DNA from: Thermus caldifontis
Lineage (GTDB): Bacteria > Deinococcota > Deinococci > Deinococcales > Thermaceae
DNA length: 64,000 bases
Direction of reading: 5' to 3'
Assembly (NCBI RefSeq): GCF_003336745.1
Contig: NZ_QGMX01000002.1
Span: 62,001 to 126,000 of the forward strand
Positions 38,554 through 47,689 of this stretch are shown here, piece after piece. The notes below the pieces were generated by a model. It was not told the origin of the DNA. It was given only the letters and a program-made list of their open reading frames with translations, and made no database searches. Each line of letters begins with the position of its first letter. Position 1 is the first letter of the stretch. The translations under genes were made by a program, and so were the position numbers.

Positions 38554-39093
38554 ATGGTGCGCCACCGGATCCGCAGGGAGGAGTTTGAAGCCCTCCTCAG
38601 GGAGGCGCCGGAAGGGGTGCGGCTTGAGCTCCTAGACGGGGAGGTTTACGAAATGGCCCCCATCGGCAGCGGACATGCGGGGCTGGTATCCTACCTGGCC
38701 AAGGCTTTGGAAAGGCTCTACGGGGACCGGGCCATCGTCTCGGTGCAGAACCCCATCCTCCTCAACCCCTACTCGGTTCCTCAACCGGACATCGCCCTCC
38801 TAAAGCCCCGCGAGGACTTCTACATCCAGTCCTTCCCCGAGCCAAAGGACATCCTCCTGGTGGTAGAGGTGGCGTATACCACCAGGGACTCAGACGGAAG
38901 GAAGCTGGCCCTTTACGCCCAAGAAGGCATCCGGGAAAGCTGGCTGGTGGACGGGGAAACCAGCCTACTGGAAGTCTACCGGGAGCCCCGGGGAGGCCTT
39001 TACCGTCTGAAGCGCCTGGTGGAACCGGGAGAGGAGGTGGCCCCCGAAGGCCTAGGGACCCCCTCCCTCGTGTGGCGCCCCCCTAGGCCCTAA
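38554..39093 (+). CDS. Uma2 family (DUF820) restriction-endonuclease-like protein
   Basis: This 179-residue PD-(D/E)XK fold protein begins VRHRIRREEFEALLREAPEGVRLELLDGEVYEM. The catalytic strand pair is VPQPDIALLKP and DILLVVEVAYTTRDSDGRKLALYAQEGIRESWLVD, giving the Asp/Glu pattern of Uma2 proteins. These are abundant in cyanobacteria and Thermus and their targets are unknown. TAAACT (38540-38545) lies 8 bases before the ATG, inside the gap after apgM. The 3' end overlaps the convergent nrnA gene by 4 bases. Confidence 0.85.
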   Translation: MVRHRIRREEFEALLREAPEGVRLELLDGEVYEMAPIGSGHAGLVSYLAKALERLYGDRAIVSVQNPILLNPYSVPQPDIALLKPREDFYIQSFPEPKDILLVVEVAYTTRDSDGRKLALYAQEGIRESWLVDGETSLLEVYREPRGGLYRLKRLVEPGEEVAPEGLGTPSLVWRPPRP

Positions 39094-40067
39094 AGGTACC
39101 CCGCCCGCCGGAGCTCCTCCGCCACCGCCTCCAGGACCATCTCGTAGGCCCGGTCCAGGTCCACCTCCTCGAGGGTGGCCCCAGCGGCGGGCACATGCCC
39201 CCCGCCCCCAAGCCTTACGGCGATGTTTTGGGCGGAAACCCCACCCCGGGAGCGGATGGACACCTTCACCCCTTCCCCTCGCTTGCGCAGAAAGACGGAA
39301 ACCACACTTCCCTCCACGTAGCGGATGAGGCCCACGAAGTCGTCGGAGTCCTCCTCCTCCCGCTTGGCGTCCTCAGGAAGATGGGCGGTGACGAGAAGCC
39401 CGCCAAAGTGGAAGGCCACGGTGGAGAGCACCTGACCCATGAGGCGGAAGTAGGAGGGCGGGCGGAATTGGAGCCTATCGGTGAGCTCGGCCAGTTTCAC
39501 CCCGTACCCCACCAACTCCGCCGCCACCCGCAGGACCTCGGGGGTGGTGTTGGCGAAGCGGAAGTTGCCGGTGTCGGTGAGGATACCGGTGAGCACGGGG
39601 GTGGCGATCTCCGCCGTCCACTCCACCCCCAACAGGTCGATGAGGTCCTTCACCATCTGGGCGGTGGCCGCCTTGGAGGGGTCCACCACCGCAATGTGGC
39701 CAAAGCGGGGATTGGTCCCGTGGTGGTCAATGTTGATGACGAACCCCTCCACCGGCACCCCCACCACCCGGCTGGGCTCGGCGCTGTCCAAGGCCACCAA
39801 GGTGGCCCCCACGGGAAGCCTCTCCAGAGGGTCCGAGTACTCCTCCTCCTTGGGCAGAAAGCGGAGGAACCTGGGGGGTTCGGCCACCCAGTGGGCCTCC
39901 TTCCCCAGGGCCTTGAGGGCCCGGTATAGCCCCAAGGAGCTACCGATGGCATCCCCATCGGGGTCCACGTGGGTGGCAATGTAGATGGGGCCTTCTACCG
40001 CCTTTAAGACCTCGGCCACCAGGCGCATCTTTTCCCAGTACTTGGGGTCGGGAGCGTTGCCGTCCAT
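39090..40067 (-). CDS. nrnA: NanoRNase / pAp phosphatase NrnA
   Basis: This 325-residue DHH/DHHA1 phosphoesterase degrades short RNA oligomers and 3'-phosphoadenosine 5'-phosphate. Signatures are IYIATHVDPDGDAIGSSLGL, LVALDSAEPSR, the DHH motif NIDHHGTNPRFG, TGILTDTGNFRFANTTPEV, and the C-terminal DHHA1 glycine loop VRLGGGGHVPAAGAT. Start 40067 is preferred because TAGGTT (40075-40080, minus strand) ends 7 bases upstream. The longer in-frame start at 40106 would run into the SDR gene. T. thermophilus NrnA is a characterised homologue. Confidence 0.92.
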   Translation of the reverse strand: MDGNAPDPKYWEKMRLVAEVLKAVEGPIYIATHVDPDGDAIGSSLGLYRALKALGKEAHWVAEPPRFLRFLPKEEEYSDPLERLPVGATLVALDSAEPSRVVGVPVEGFVINIDHHGTNPRFGHIAVVDPSKAATAQMVKDLIDLLGVEWTAEIATPVLTGILTDTGNFRFANTTPEVLRVAAELVGYGVKLAELTDRLQFRPPSYFRLMGQVLSTVAFHFGGLLVTAHLPEDAKREEEDSDDFVGLIRYVEGSVVSVFLRKRGEGVKVSIRSRGGVSAQNIAVRLGGGGHVPAAGATLEEVDLDRAYEMVLEAVAEELRRAGYL

Positions 40068-40093
40068 AGCCCCTAACCTACCATGCCCCCGTA

Positions 40094-40798
40094 TTAGAGG
40101 TTCCACCCCCCGGCCACCTCGAGGACCTGCCCCGTCACGTAGGGCTCCCGCACGAAGAAGAGCACCGCCCGGGCGATCTCCTCAAGCAAGGCCAGCCGGG
40201 CCATGGGGATCTCCTGAAGGGGCTTGGACACGGAGTTCTCCGCCACCCCCGGGGCCACCACGTTGGCGGTGATGCCCGCTTGGGCGAAGCGCTTGGCGAT
40301 GGCCTTGGTGTAGAGGATCACCCCGGTTTTGGCGATGGCGTAGGGGGTGATGTGGGGCCGGGAAAGGAGGTTCTGGGCCCCCGCATAGCCCAGGTTCACG
40401 ATCCGGCCGTACCCCTGGGCCACCATGAGGGGAAGGACCTTCTGGGTGAGGAGGAAGGTGCTGGTGAGGTTGGAGTCCAGAATCCATTGCCACTCCTTTA
40501 GGGAAACCTCCTCTATGGGCTTATAGAGATAGTCCCCCACGTTGTTCACCAAAACGCCAACCCCCCCCAGGTGGTAGCGCACCTCCTCCACCAAGGCCTG
40601 GACCTCCTCCTCCCGGGTGAGGTCGGCCCGCACCTTGATGGCCTTGACCCCCAGGGCCTCCGCCTCGAGGCGGGCGGCCTCCGCTAAGCCCTCCGAAGTG
40701 CGGTAGTGGACCGCCACATGAAAGCCTTCCCGGGCCAGGGCCAGGAGGATGGCCCGGCCAATCCCCTTGGCGCTTCCGGTGACCAAGGCAACCCTCAT
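40094..40798 (-). CDS. Short-chain dehydrogenase/reductase
   Basis: This 234-residue classical SDR has a cofactor motif VTGSAKGIGRAI (TGxxxGIG), NNVG (NNAG-like), and a catalytic YAIAKTG (YxxxK) at about residue 150. The usual catalytic Ser position reads GYAGAQN and may be altered, since a Ser is not obvious in VNLGYAGAQ. The ADLTREEEVQ segment after the second strand and the H-Y-R of HVAVHYRTSE suggest NADPH use. It resembles FabG-like reductases, but the substrate is unknown. It overlaps the Nudix gene by 4 bases. Confidence 0.83.
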   Translation of the reverse strand: MRVALVTGSAKGIGRAILLALAREGFHVAVHYRTSEGLAEAARLEAEALGVKAIKVRADLTREEEVQALVEEVRYHLGGVGVLVNNVGDYLYKPIEEVSLKEWQWILDSNLTSTFLLTQKVLPLMVAQGYGRIVNLGYAGAQNLLSRPHITPYAIAKTGVILYTKAIAKRFAQAGITANVVAPGVAENSVSKPLQEIPMARLALLEEIARAVLFFVREPYVTGQVLEVAGGWNL

Positions 40799-41205
40799 CT
40801 CCCCTCCAGGTAGGTTTCCAGCAAAACCCGGGTGAAGCTATTCAGGGAAAGGGAAAAGCCCTCTTCCGGCCTTACCCAGGCCCACTCCAGGATCTCCTCG
40901 CCGGGCCGCACCTCCCCTTCCCCCAGGGCAAAGTAGTTGAAAAGGAGCATGTGGGTGGGCTTGTGGAACTCCGGGCTAAAGATGGCCTCCTGCACCAGGA
41001 CCAGGCGCACCGCCTTAAGGCCAAGCCCCACCTCTTCCCAAAACTCCCGCCTGAGGGCCGCCTCCAAGGACTCCCCCCATTCCACCTTCCCCCCAGGCAC
41101 CCCCCATAAGCCCCGCCACTTCCCCGTGCGCACCAACAGCACCCTTCCTTCTTGTTCCACCAACGCCCCTACCGTGGGGATGGGATGGCGCGGATGATTC
41201 TCCAT
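40795..41205 (-). CDS. Nudix hydrolase
   Basis: This 136-residue protein carries an intact Nudix box, GGKVEWGESLEAALRREFWEEVGLG (Gx5Ex7REUXEEXGU). The start MENHPRHPIPTVGALVEQEG is the typical first strand. Such enzymes cleave nucleoside diphosphates linked to another moiety, and the sequence style is of the MutT/ADP-ribose type. The specific substrate cannot be read. It overlaps the CDP-alcohol transferase gene by 37 bases and the SDR by 4, placing it in the aroA-cmk operon. Confidence 0.88.
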   Translation of the reverse strand: MENHPRHPIPTVGALVEQEGRVLLVRTGKWRGLWGVPGGKVEWGESLEAALRREFWEEVGLGLKAVRLVLVQEAIFSPEFHKPTHMLLFNYFALGEGEVRPGEEILEWAWVRPEEGFSLSLNSFTRVLLETYLEGR

Positions 41206-41942
41206 AAATACCAAAGGACAAGATACAGGCCCTGGAGAAGGACGAAGGTAAGGTAGGGCCCAGGGGCCTGGAAAACCAGGAAGACCCCGAGGAAGAAAAG
41301 CTGCGTGGTGAGGCCCAGGTTCACCACCCCCGCCAAGGCCCCTTCGTCCCAAAAGCGCTGGGGGAGAAGGCAAAAGCGGCGGCAAAAAACGTGCTCCAGG
41401 GCCCGGATGGCCCGGTCCTGGGGCAGGAAGAGAAGACGGTAGACCCCCCGCAAGAAGGCGAGAAGGGGGGTGGGGGGATCCTCTGGGTTCCCGGGCAAGG
41501 GAAGGCCCCGGGCCTCCCGATAGAGCCGTTCCAGGTTGAAGTCAAAGGACTGGGCCAGGGTAAAGACCAAGAAGGCTAACCCGGCAGCCCACCAAGCCTC
41601 CGTACGTGCCCCCAAGGCCAGAAAGAGGAAAAGGTTGCCCAGCAGGTCCAGCTCTGTGTCCAAATAACGGCCAAGCTCGGATACCTCTCCCCTGAGGCGG
41701 GCCAGCTGGCCATCGGCGTTGTCCAAAACGGTCTTTAACTGGAGGAGCAAGGCCGCCAAAAGGTCCTGGCCCCAGAGGATGCCCAAGGAGGCCAGGAGGA
41801 CCAAAAGGGTGTGGAAGAGGACCAGGTGATGGGGCCTGATGGGGGTAGGAAGGACCAGGCGCACCACCAGATGGGCCAGGGGGCGGAAGAGGAGGATGTT
41901 CAAGAACTCGTGGACAGGCCTTTCCTTGGCTCCGGGAACCAT
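41169..41942 (-). CDS. CDP-alcohol phosphatidyltransferase family protein
   Basis: This 257-residue membrane enzyme has five to six predicted helices. It has the full CDP-alcohol signature D-x2-D-G-x2-A-R-x8-G-x3-D-x3-D, seen as LDNADGQLARLRGEVSELGRYLDTELD. Members transfer a phosphoalcohol from a CDP-linked donor to make phospholipids or related head groups. The alcohol substrate (glycerophosphate, inositol or other) is unclear. The ATG at 41942 follows the cmk stop directly; an in-frame TTG two codons earlier would overlap it. A long central insert carries EARGLPLPGNPEDPP. Confidence 0.82.
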   Translation of the reverse strand: MVPGAKERPVHEFLNILLFRPLAHLVVRLVLPTPIRPHHLVLFHTLLVLLASLGILWGQDLLAALLLQLKTVLDNADGQLARLRGEVSELGRYLDTELDLLGNLFLFLALGARTEAWWAAGLAFLVFTLAQSFDFNLERLYREARGLPLPGNPEDPPTPLLAFLRGVYRLLFLPQDRAIRALEHVFCRRFCLLPQRFWDEGALAGVVNLGLTTQLFFLGVFLVFQAPGPYLTFVLLQGLYLVLWYLWRIIRAIPSPR

Positions 41943-41944
41943 GC

Positions 41945-42583
41945 TCAATCGCGGATGTGGGAGAGCACGCGGGCCACCACCTCCTCGAGGCCCATCTCGC
42001 TGGTATCGATCACAATGGCCTCGGGGGCAGGAAGGCTTTGCGCAAGGTCCAGCTCATCCCGGCGAAGGAGGTCTTCCAGCACCTCCCCGTAATCCTGAGG
42101 GCGCTCGGCAGCGCGCCTTTTAGCCCGCACCTCGGGGCGGGCCGTGAGGTAGAACTTGTGGGGGGCCTCAGGGAAAACCACCCGGCCCATATCCCGCCCC
42201 TCGGCCACGAAGGGCGGTGGGACTTCCTTAAGCCTTTCGTTGACCCAAGAGCGCACCCCAGGATGCCGGGCCACGGAGGAAACCACCCGGTCCACCTCCG
42301 GGGTGTGGAGGCGGGGGGTGAGGTCCTCCAGCCCCGAAGGCCCTGCCACCACCACCCGGTTCCCCTCCGGCTTGGGGAAAAGGCGGATGGACAAGCCTTT
42401 GAGAAGCCGCAAAACCCCTTCCTCATCCCCCGGCTCCACCCCACCCCTCAGGGCCAGGTGGGCGGCCGCCCGGTAGAGGAGGCCGCTGCTTAAATAGGGC
42501 ACCCCCAAGGCCTCCGCCACCCTTTTCGCCACGGAGCTTTTCCCCGAGGCGGAAGGCCCATCTATGGTCACGATGCCCCGCAT
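41945..42583 (-). CDS. cmk: Cytidylate kinase
   Basis: The enzyme phosphorylates CMP and dCMP. The 212-residue product has the P-loop [27 protein letters not shown] (the NMP-binding region seen in Cmk), [13 protein letters not shown], and [18 protein letters not shown]. The distinctive cytidylate insert is reduced compared with E. coli. It overlaps aroA by 16 bases, an aroA-cmk linkage found in many bacteria. Confidence 0.95.
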   Translation of the reverse strand: MRGIVTIDGPSASGKSSVAKRVAEALGVPYLSSGLLYRAAAHLALRGGVEPGDEEGVLRLLKGLSIRLFPKPEGNRVVVAGPSGLEDLTPRLHTPEVDRVVSSVARHPGVRSWVNERLKEVPPPFVAEGRDMGRVVFPEAPHKFYLTARPEVRAKRRAAERPQDYGEVLEDLLRRDELDLAQSLPAPEAIVIDTSEMGLEEVVARVLSHIRD

Positions 42584-43857
42584 AGCCGCTTCAGGTCCTG
42601 GAAAAAGCCGGGATAGGAGATCTCCGCCCAGTGGGGCTCGTGGATCCTCACCCCCACCCTAAGGCCCGCCACGGCAAAGGCCATGGCGATCCGGTGGTCA
42701 TGGAAGGGCTCCACTTCTCCCGGCTGCACCCCACCCCCTTGGATCCTAAGCCAGTCCGGCCCTTCCTCCACCCCCACCCCCAGGGCCCTAAGGTTCTGGG
42801 CAATGGCGGCGATCCGGTCCGACTCCTTCACCCGTAGCTCGGAAAGGCCCGGAATGTAGGTCTCCCCTTCCGCCCAGGCAGCGGCGGCCGCCAGGACAGG
42901 CACCTCATCCACCATCAGGGGGATCAACCCAGGGTCCACGGAAACCCCCTTCAGGGAGCTATACCGGGCCCGGATCCAGCCCACAGGCTCCCCCGCCTCG
43001 CCCTCCACCACCTGCCATTCCAAATCCCCCCCCATCTCCCGGAGCACCTCTAAAAGCCCTGTGCGGGTGGGGTTTAGCCCTACCCCCTCCACCGTGACCT
43101 CCGAACCCGGAACCACGAGGGCCGCCACCAGGAAAAAGGCCGCGGAGGAGAAATCCCCGGGCACGGTAAGGTCCTTGGCGGGGAAGGGCTCGGCCCTTTG
43201 GGTGCGGATGCGCTGCCCCTCGGTTTCCAAAGGCAGGCCGAAGTGGCGGAAGAGCCTTTCCGTGTGGTCCCGGGTGGGGATGGGCTCCACCACCTCCGTG
43301 ACGCCCTCGGCAAAAAGCCCTGCCAGGAGAAGGGCGCTTTTCACCTGGGCGCTGGGTACAGGAAGGGTATAGGAAATCCCCCTTAGGCTCCCACCCCGCA
43401 CCGCCAAAGGCGCCTTCTTCCCCCCTTCCCTTCCGTCTATGGAGGCCCCCATGGCCCGGAGAGGCTCCACCACCCGGCCCATGGGGCGGCGGCGCAAAGA
43501 GGCATCCCCCGTTAGCACGGCAAAAAGCCCCTCTTGTCCCGCCAGGATGCCCAGAAGAAGCCGCATGAGGGTGCCGGCGTTGCCGCAGTCCACCACGTCC
43601 TCAGGCTCCTTCAAGCGAAGCCCCCGCCCCCGCACCCGGAAGTGGGGGCCCTCCTCCAGGACCTCCGCCCCCAAAGCCTGCATGGCCCGGGCGGTGGAGA
43701 GGGTGTCTCCCGCCTTCAAAGGGTAAAAAAGCCTTCCTTCCCCTTCGCTTAGGGCCAGAAGCATGAGGCCCCTATGGGTCACGGACTTGTCCCCAGGAAC
43801 GCGCAAGCGTCCCCGCAAGGGGCCCCAGGGGCCTAGGTCCAGGTAGGGCCGGTCCAT
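42568..43857 (-). CDS. aroA: 3-phosphoshikimate 1-carboxyvinyltransferase (EPSP synthase)
   Basis: The enzyme joins shikimate-3-phosphate and PEP in aromatic amino acid synthesis. The 429-residue product has [20 protein letters not shown], the substrate loop [57 protein letters not shown], and [18 protein letters not shown] 43857 gives the standard N-terminus. CAGACT (43865-43870, minus) ends 7 bases upstream and may be a variant -10. It begins the operon aroA-cmk-transferase-Nudix-SDR and diverges from the STAND regulator. Confidence 0.95.
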   Translation of the reverse strand: MDRPYLDLGPWGPLRGRLRVPGDKSVTHRGLMLLALSEGEGRLFYPLKAGDTLSTARAMQALGAEVLEEGPHFRVRGRGLRLKEPEDVVDCGNAGTLMRLLLGILAGQEGLFAVLTGDASLRRRPMGRVVEPLRAMGASIDGREGGKKAPLAVRGGSLRGISYTLPVPSAQVKSALLLAGLFAEGVTEVVEPIPTRDHTERLFRHFGLPLETEGQRIRTQRAEPFPAKDLTVPGDFSSAAFFLVAALVVPGSEVTVEGVGLNPTRTGLLEVLREMGGDLEWQVVEGEAGEPVGWIRARYSSLKGVSVDPGLIPLMVDEVPVLAAAAAWAEGETYIPGLSELRVKESDRIAAIAQNLRALGVGVEEGPDWLRIQGGGVQPGEVEPFHDHRIAMAFAVAGLRVGVRIHEPHWAEISYPGFFQDLKRLCGAS

Positions 43858-43924
43858 GCCCCCCAGTCTGAAAGGCAGGTGGGCTTTGGTCAAGGCCGGA
43901 ACCTGGCTAAAATGGAGGACAAGC

Positions 43925-46540
43925 ATGGCCCTGACCTGGCAAAGCCCGGTCTACCTGGAGCGCCCCCGGCTTTTGGACCTCCTGCCCCAGGAACCGGGCT
44001 TTGCCGTGTGGCTCGAGGCCCCAGCGGGCTATGGCAAGAGCGTTCTGGCCGGGCAGCTGGCCGCCCGGTTAGGCTTCCGAACCCTTTGGACCAGCGCCCT
44101 TTTGGGGGAACCCAAAGGGCTTCTGGCCAAGGCCTTGGGCCTGCCCGAGAAGGTGCCTTGGGGAGCGGTGGTGGAGGCCCTTAGGGCCGAACCCACCCTG
44201 GTGGTCCTGGAGGATCTGAGCGGCCAGGAGGAGCTTTCCCCTCTCCTGCGCACCCTTCCCGCCCTGGTGGTCCTGGCCAGCCGCAAGCCCCTCCCCTACC
44301 CTGAACTTCCCAAGCTCCTGGCCGAGGGAAGGCTCGTCCACCTAAAGGCTTCCCATCTGGCCTTTACCCTCGAGGAGGCCGAGGCCCTTTTCGCCGGCAA
44401 AGAAGGCTTTGCGGAGGCCCACCGGGCCACGGGGGGCTGGCCCCTTCCCCTTTTCCTCTCCGCCCTCACGGGAAGCCCCCCCGAGCCCATGGCCCTCCTG
44501 CAGGGCTTAAGGGAAAGCCTCTCGCCCGAGGAGCTCCAAGAAGGCCTCCTCCTCTCCGCCCTCCCCTACCTGCCCCTTTCCCAGGCCCGCCCAGAAACGG
44601 AAAGCCTCTTTCAAAAAGGCCTGCTAAGGCGCTTGCCCGTGGGCTACACCCTACACCCCCTCCTCAAGGAGATGGCCAAGGGAAGCCTCCTCGAGGAGGT
44701 GCAGCAGGCGGTACGCCAGGCCGGAAAGAGGCTTCCCCCTGCCCTCTTGGCCGAGGCCTACTGGGAAGCAGGCCTGAAGGCGGAGCTTCTGGAGCTCCTG
44801 GACCAACCCATCACCCTCCCCCTCCCCGCAGAAAGGCTCCTGGAGTGGGAAGGCCTCCTCCGTCAGGGAGGCCCCAGAGCCCACTTGCGGCTGGGGGAGG
44901 CCTTGGCCCAGTGCGGGAGAAGGGAGGGGCTGGCCCTTTTAGAGGGACTGGCGGACTCGGAAGAACCGGGAATAGCCCTTACCGCGCTAGGCCACCTGGC
45001 CTACTTCCTCTCAGAAAACCTCCTGGAGAAGGAACTGCCCCGGGCCCGGGCCTGTCTGGAAAGGGGCCTAGAATTGCTCCCTCGGGTGAACCCGGAGCTG
45101 GCCGGCCGTTTCTTGAACGACGTGGCCCGGGTACCCTTTGAGGAAGGCCGGCCCGAGGAGGCGGCGAGGCTTCTGGAAGAAGCCCTCCGCTACTTGCCCC
45201 CGGAAAGCCCCTACAGGATTGCCCCCCTCAGCAACCTGGCCCTCCTGCGCTTTGAGCTAAAGGGGGCCTTTCGGGAAAGGATAGAGGTCCTCGAGGAGGC
45301 CATGGGGCTTATGGAGCGGCATATGCCCCAAAACGTCCCCGGCCACCTCCGGGACCTGGGCCGGCTTTACCTCCTCCTCGGGGAAAAGGTGAGGGCGCGG
45401 GGCTACTTGGAAAAGGCCAGCCAAACCCCCGGCCACCCCCTGGCCTCCTTGGAGGCCAAGATGCTCCTGGCCCACATGGAAAGGGACCCCGAAACCCTCG
45501 CCCGCCTGGTGGCCCAGGCGGAACTTTGGGAAAACCCCTATTTGGTGGAAAGGGGAAGGGCCCTTCTGGCGGAGCTAAGGGAGGAACCAAGCCTCCTCCA
45601 GGGCCTTTCCGGCTTCTTCCCCAGCCTCACCCGGGCCCTTTTGCAAAAGGACGCTAGCCTCCTACCCCCTTACCCCGGCAACCTGGAGGAAAAGCTCCTT
45701 TGGCACGCAACCCGCTACCGTATCCTGGGGGAGGAGAGGGACCTCACAGCCCTTCTCACCCTAACCGACGCCAAAGAAGGCATCCTCCCTGGCCTTCTTC
45801 CCCTGGAAGCCCTGCCCCAAAGGCGCCCCCAGCTTTCCCGGGCCTACCCCCTTTTGGAAGTGCTGCGCTCAGGCTGGAAGGAGGCCATCGCCCTTAGGCT
45901 TCCCGAGATCCCTCCTCTAAAGGTGCGGGTCCTGGGGCGCTTCCAGGTGGAAAACCCCTTGGGGCCCGTGGAGCTTAGGGGCAAAGCCAAGGAGGTTCTT
46001 GCCCTCTTGCTCTTGGGTCTACCCAAAGAAGAGGTGGCCTATACCCTCTGGCCCGACCTTTCGGAGGAAGCTGCCCTAAACAACCTGTACGTGTGGCTTG
46101 CCCGCATCCGGAAGCTCCTGGAGCCCTGGGGAATTCCCACCTACCTGGGGGAAGTGGGGCTGGTGCGGGTGGCCTCCGACCTCAAGGACCTGGAAGAAGC
46201 CCTGGAACGGGAGGATGCGGAGGGGGTCCTTCGCCTTTACCAAGAGCCCCTCTTCCCCGGCCTGGACCATCCCGTTGTGGACCGGAAGCGGGAGGAGGTT
46301 TTCCACCGGGTGCGGACCCTTTTCCTGAAGAAGGGGGAACCCCGCTTCCTGGAGCGCCTTCTGGAGCTGGACCCCCTGGACGAGGAAGCCCTCCTCCCCT
46401 TGGTGGAAACCTGCCTATCCCGGGGGCAACGGGCCCGGGCCAAGAGGCTTTTGGAGCATTACCGGAAAAGGCTTTGGGAGGAACTGGGGGAGAACCCTTC
46501 CATCAGAGTGGAACGCCTCCTCAAAAGCCTTCAGGGCTAG
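43925..46540 (+). CDS. Large STAND ATPase regulator with C-terminal BTAD (SARP-like) domain
   Basis: This 871-residue protein resembles MalT/SARP hybrid regulators. The N-terminal NTPase has Walker A EAPAGYGKSVL with Lys38 and a degenerate Walker B LVVLEDLSG. A helical, TPR-like leucine-rich middle spans about residues 280-670. From about residue 680, LKVRVLGRFQVENPLGPVELRGKAKEVLALLLLG starts a winged helix-turn-helix that continues through LNNLYVWLARIRKLLEP and ends in a BTAD domain. Such proteins activate transcription after ligand and ATP binding. GGAGGA precedes the ATG, and TAAAAT (43908-43913) is a possible -10. It diverges from aroA. Targets are unknown. Confidence 0.8.
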   Translation: MALTWQSPVYLERPRLLDLLPQEPGFAVWLEAPAGYGKSVLAGQLAARLGFRTLWTSALLGEPKGLLAKALGLPEKVPWGAVVEALRAEPTLVVLEDLSGQEELSPLLRTLPALVVLASRKPLPYPELPKLLAEGRLVHLKASHLAFTLEEAEALFAGKEGFAEAHRATGGWPLPLFLSALTGSPPEPMALLQGLRESLSPEELQEGLLLSALPYLPLSQARPETESLFQKGLLRRLPVGYTLHPLLKEMAKGSLLEEVQQAVRQAGKRLPPALLAEAYWEAGLKAELLELLDQPITLPLPAERLLEWEGLLRQGGPRAHLRLGEALAQCGRREGLALLEGLADSEEPGIALTALGHLAYFLSENLLEKELPRARACLERGLELLPRVNPELAGRFLNDVARVPFEEGRPEEAARLLEEALRYLPPESPYRIAPLSNLALLRFELKGAFRERIEVLEEAMGLMERHMPQNVPGHLRDLGRLYLLLGEKVRARGYLEKASQTPGHPLASLEAKMLLAHMERDPETLARLVAQAELWENPYLVERGRALLAELREEPSLLQGLSGFFPSLTRALLQKDASLLPPYPGNLEEKLLWHATRYRILGEERDLTALLTLTDAKEGILPGLLPLEALPQRRPQLSRAYPLLEVLRSGWKEAIALRLPEIPPLKVRVLGRFQVENPLGPVELRGKAKEVLALLLLGLPKEEVAYTLWPDLSEEAALNNLYVWLARIRKLLEPWGIPTYLGEVGLVRVASDLKDLEEALEREDAEGVLRLYQEPLFPGLDHPVVDRKREEVFHRVRTLFLKKGEPRFLERLLELDPLDEEALLPLVETCLSRGQRARAKRLLEHYRKRLWEELGENPSIRVERLLKSLQG

Positions 46541-46807
46541 CTCCGAGAAACCACCCTTCCCCCTCCACCCGAACCCCCTCCCCGGGCTCCAGAAGGAAGG
46601 TGGCCGGGGGTTCCAGGTGGATTCCCTGCACCTGGCCCTTCCCTTCCAGAAGGGTTAGGAGAAGGGGTGCCTGCGGATGGAGGCCTAGCCCTCCGGGAAT
46701 GCCTCCGCCAACCACACCTCCCCCACCCCCGGGCCAAAGCCCAAGGCGCCTTTTCCCCAAAGACGCAGCACCGGCTTGGGACGAAAATGCAGCACGGGGT
46801 TTAGCAT
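46521..46807 (-). pseudogene. Decayed type I mannose-6-phosphate isomerase-like (manA) remnant
   Basis: From an ATG at 46807 the minus strand encodes MLNPVLHFRPKPVLRLWG, then GVGEVWLAEAFPEG, and stops. This matches the N-terminus of type I phosphomannose isomerases (R-[LV]-WGG ... GE-W). One base out of frame, the reading continues through LGLHPQAPLLLTLLEGKG and FLLEPGEGVRVEGEGW to a stop at 46521, like the C-terminal cupin strands of the same enzymes. The central 150-200 residues of the family are absent. A frameshift and a large internal deletion are inferred. It overlaps the end of the STAND gene. Confidence 0.5.
46802..46807 (+). promoter_or_regulatory. -10 element of the PGI/PMI-like gene
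   Basis: TAGCAT ends 7 bases before the ATG at 46815, suggesting a leaderless transcript. It overlaps the start codon of the divergent manA-like remnant. Confidence 0.5.
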
Positions 46808-46814
46808 AAGGGGT

Positions 46815-47687
46815 ATGCGCGACCTGGATCGCGAGGAGACCTATCTCTCGGACCGCCGGGGCCTGGCTCTGGAGCTTCGCGACCTGGTGGGTTCGGGACC
46901 CGTGCCCACCCGGTCCTACCCCGCACCCCACGCCGCCTTGGGTTATGGGGAAGGCCATTTCGCCGCCCGGCTTTCCGGCCTTGCCGACTGGACAGAGGAA
47001 GGGACCCTGTTCGTGCTGGAGGGAGGGTACGACCTGGGAGAGGCCGCGGCCCTTTCCCTGCTGGCGGAGACGGAGCGGGTACAGGTGGTCAAGCTGGGCC
47101 TCCGCCCTGGTGTGGAGGTCTACCTCTCCCCTAGCCCTCTGAACCCTTACCGCTACCTGCGCTTCCTCCTTCTGGCCACGGGGCAGGAGGAAGCCCTTTC
47201 CGAGGTGGATAAGGTCCTGTTGGAGGAAAGAAGGCGCCTTACCCCGGAGATCCCCCTCGAGGAGAACCCCGCCAAGTTCCTGGCCTACACCCTGGTGGAG
47301 CGAATCCCCCTCCTCTACGCTCCCTTTTTCCGCCCCTTGGAGGAAGCAGGGCAGAGCCTTTTTGCCCGGATTGGGAAAAGCCTAGCCCTCACCCCACCCC
47401 ATAGCGCCCTGGAGTTCTTCCTCACAGGCCTCGAGGCCCGCCACGAGCAGGGAGACCCCCTGGCCGCCCTCCTCCTGGGGGAGGGGGAGGCGGTACGCCT
47501 GGCCAAGGAGATTCTGGAAACCCGGGTGGACGCCATCGCCGAGGTACCGGCTCCCTCAGGCAGCCGCCTGGCCCAAGCCCTGGCCCTGTGGTACCGCCTG
47601 GCCTGGACCGCCTACTACCTGGCCCTGCTCTACGGGGTGGACCCCTCCGACCCCGAGGTGCTGGAGCGCCTGCGGGAGGCCACCTAA
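46815..47687 (+). CDS. Bifunctional phosphoglucose/phosphomannose isomerase-like protein
   Basis: This 290-residue two-SIS-domain protein begins MRDLDREETYLSDRRGLALELRDLVG and is very close to a T. thermophilus PGI/PMI-like protein of known structure. Visible family parts are the TLFVLEGGYDLGEAAALSLL strand-helix, LRFLLLATGQEEAL, and the C-terminal FFLTGLEARHEQGDPLAALLLG with Glu-His residues typical of the active site. The expected role is interconversion of fructose-6-phosphate with glucose- or mannose-6-phosphate. Start 46815 is supported by the close -10. The divergent neighbour is a decayed phosphomannose isomerase, so this enzyme may cover that activity. Confidence 0.85.
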   Translation: MRDLDREETYLSDRRGLALELRDLVGSGPVPTRSYPAPHAALGYGEGHFAARLSGLADWTEEGTLFVLEGGYDLGEAAALSLLAETERVQVVKLGLRPGVEVYLSPSPLNPYRYLRFLLLATGQEEALSEVDKVLLEERRRLTPEIPLEENPAKFLAYTLVERIPLLYAPFFRPLEEAGQSLFARIGKSLALTPPHSALEFFLTGLEARHEQGDPLAALLLGEGEAVRLAKEILETRVDAIAEVPAPSGSRLAQALALWYRLAWTAYYLALLYGVDPSDPEVLERLREAT

Positions 47688-47689
47688 TA

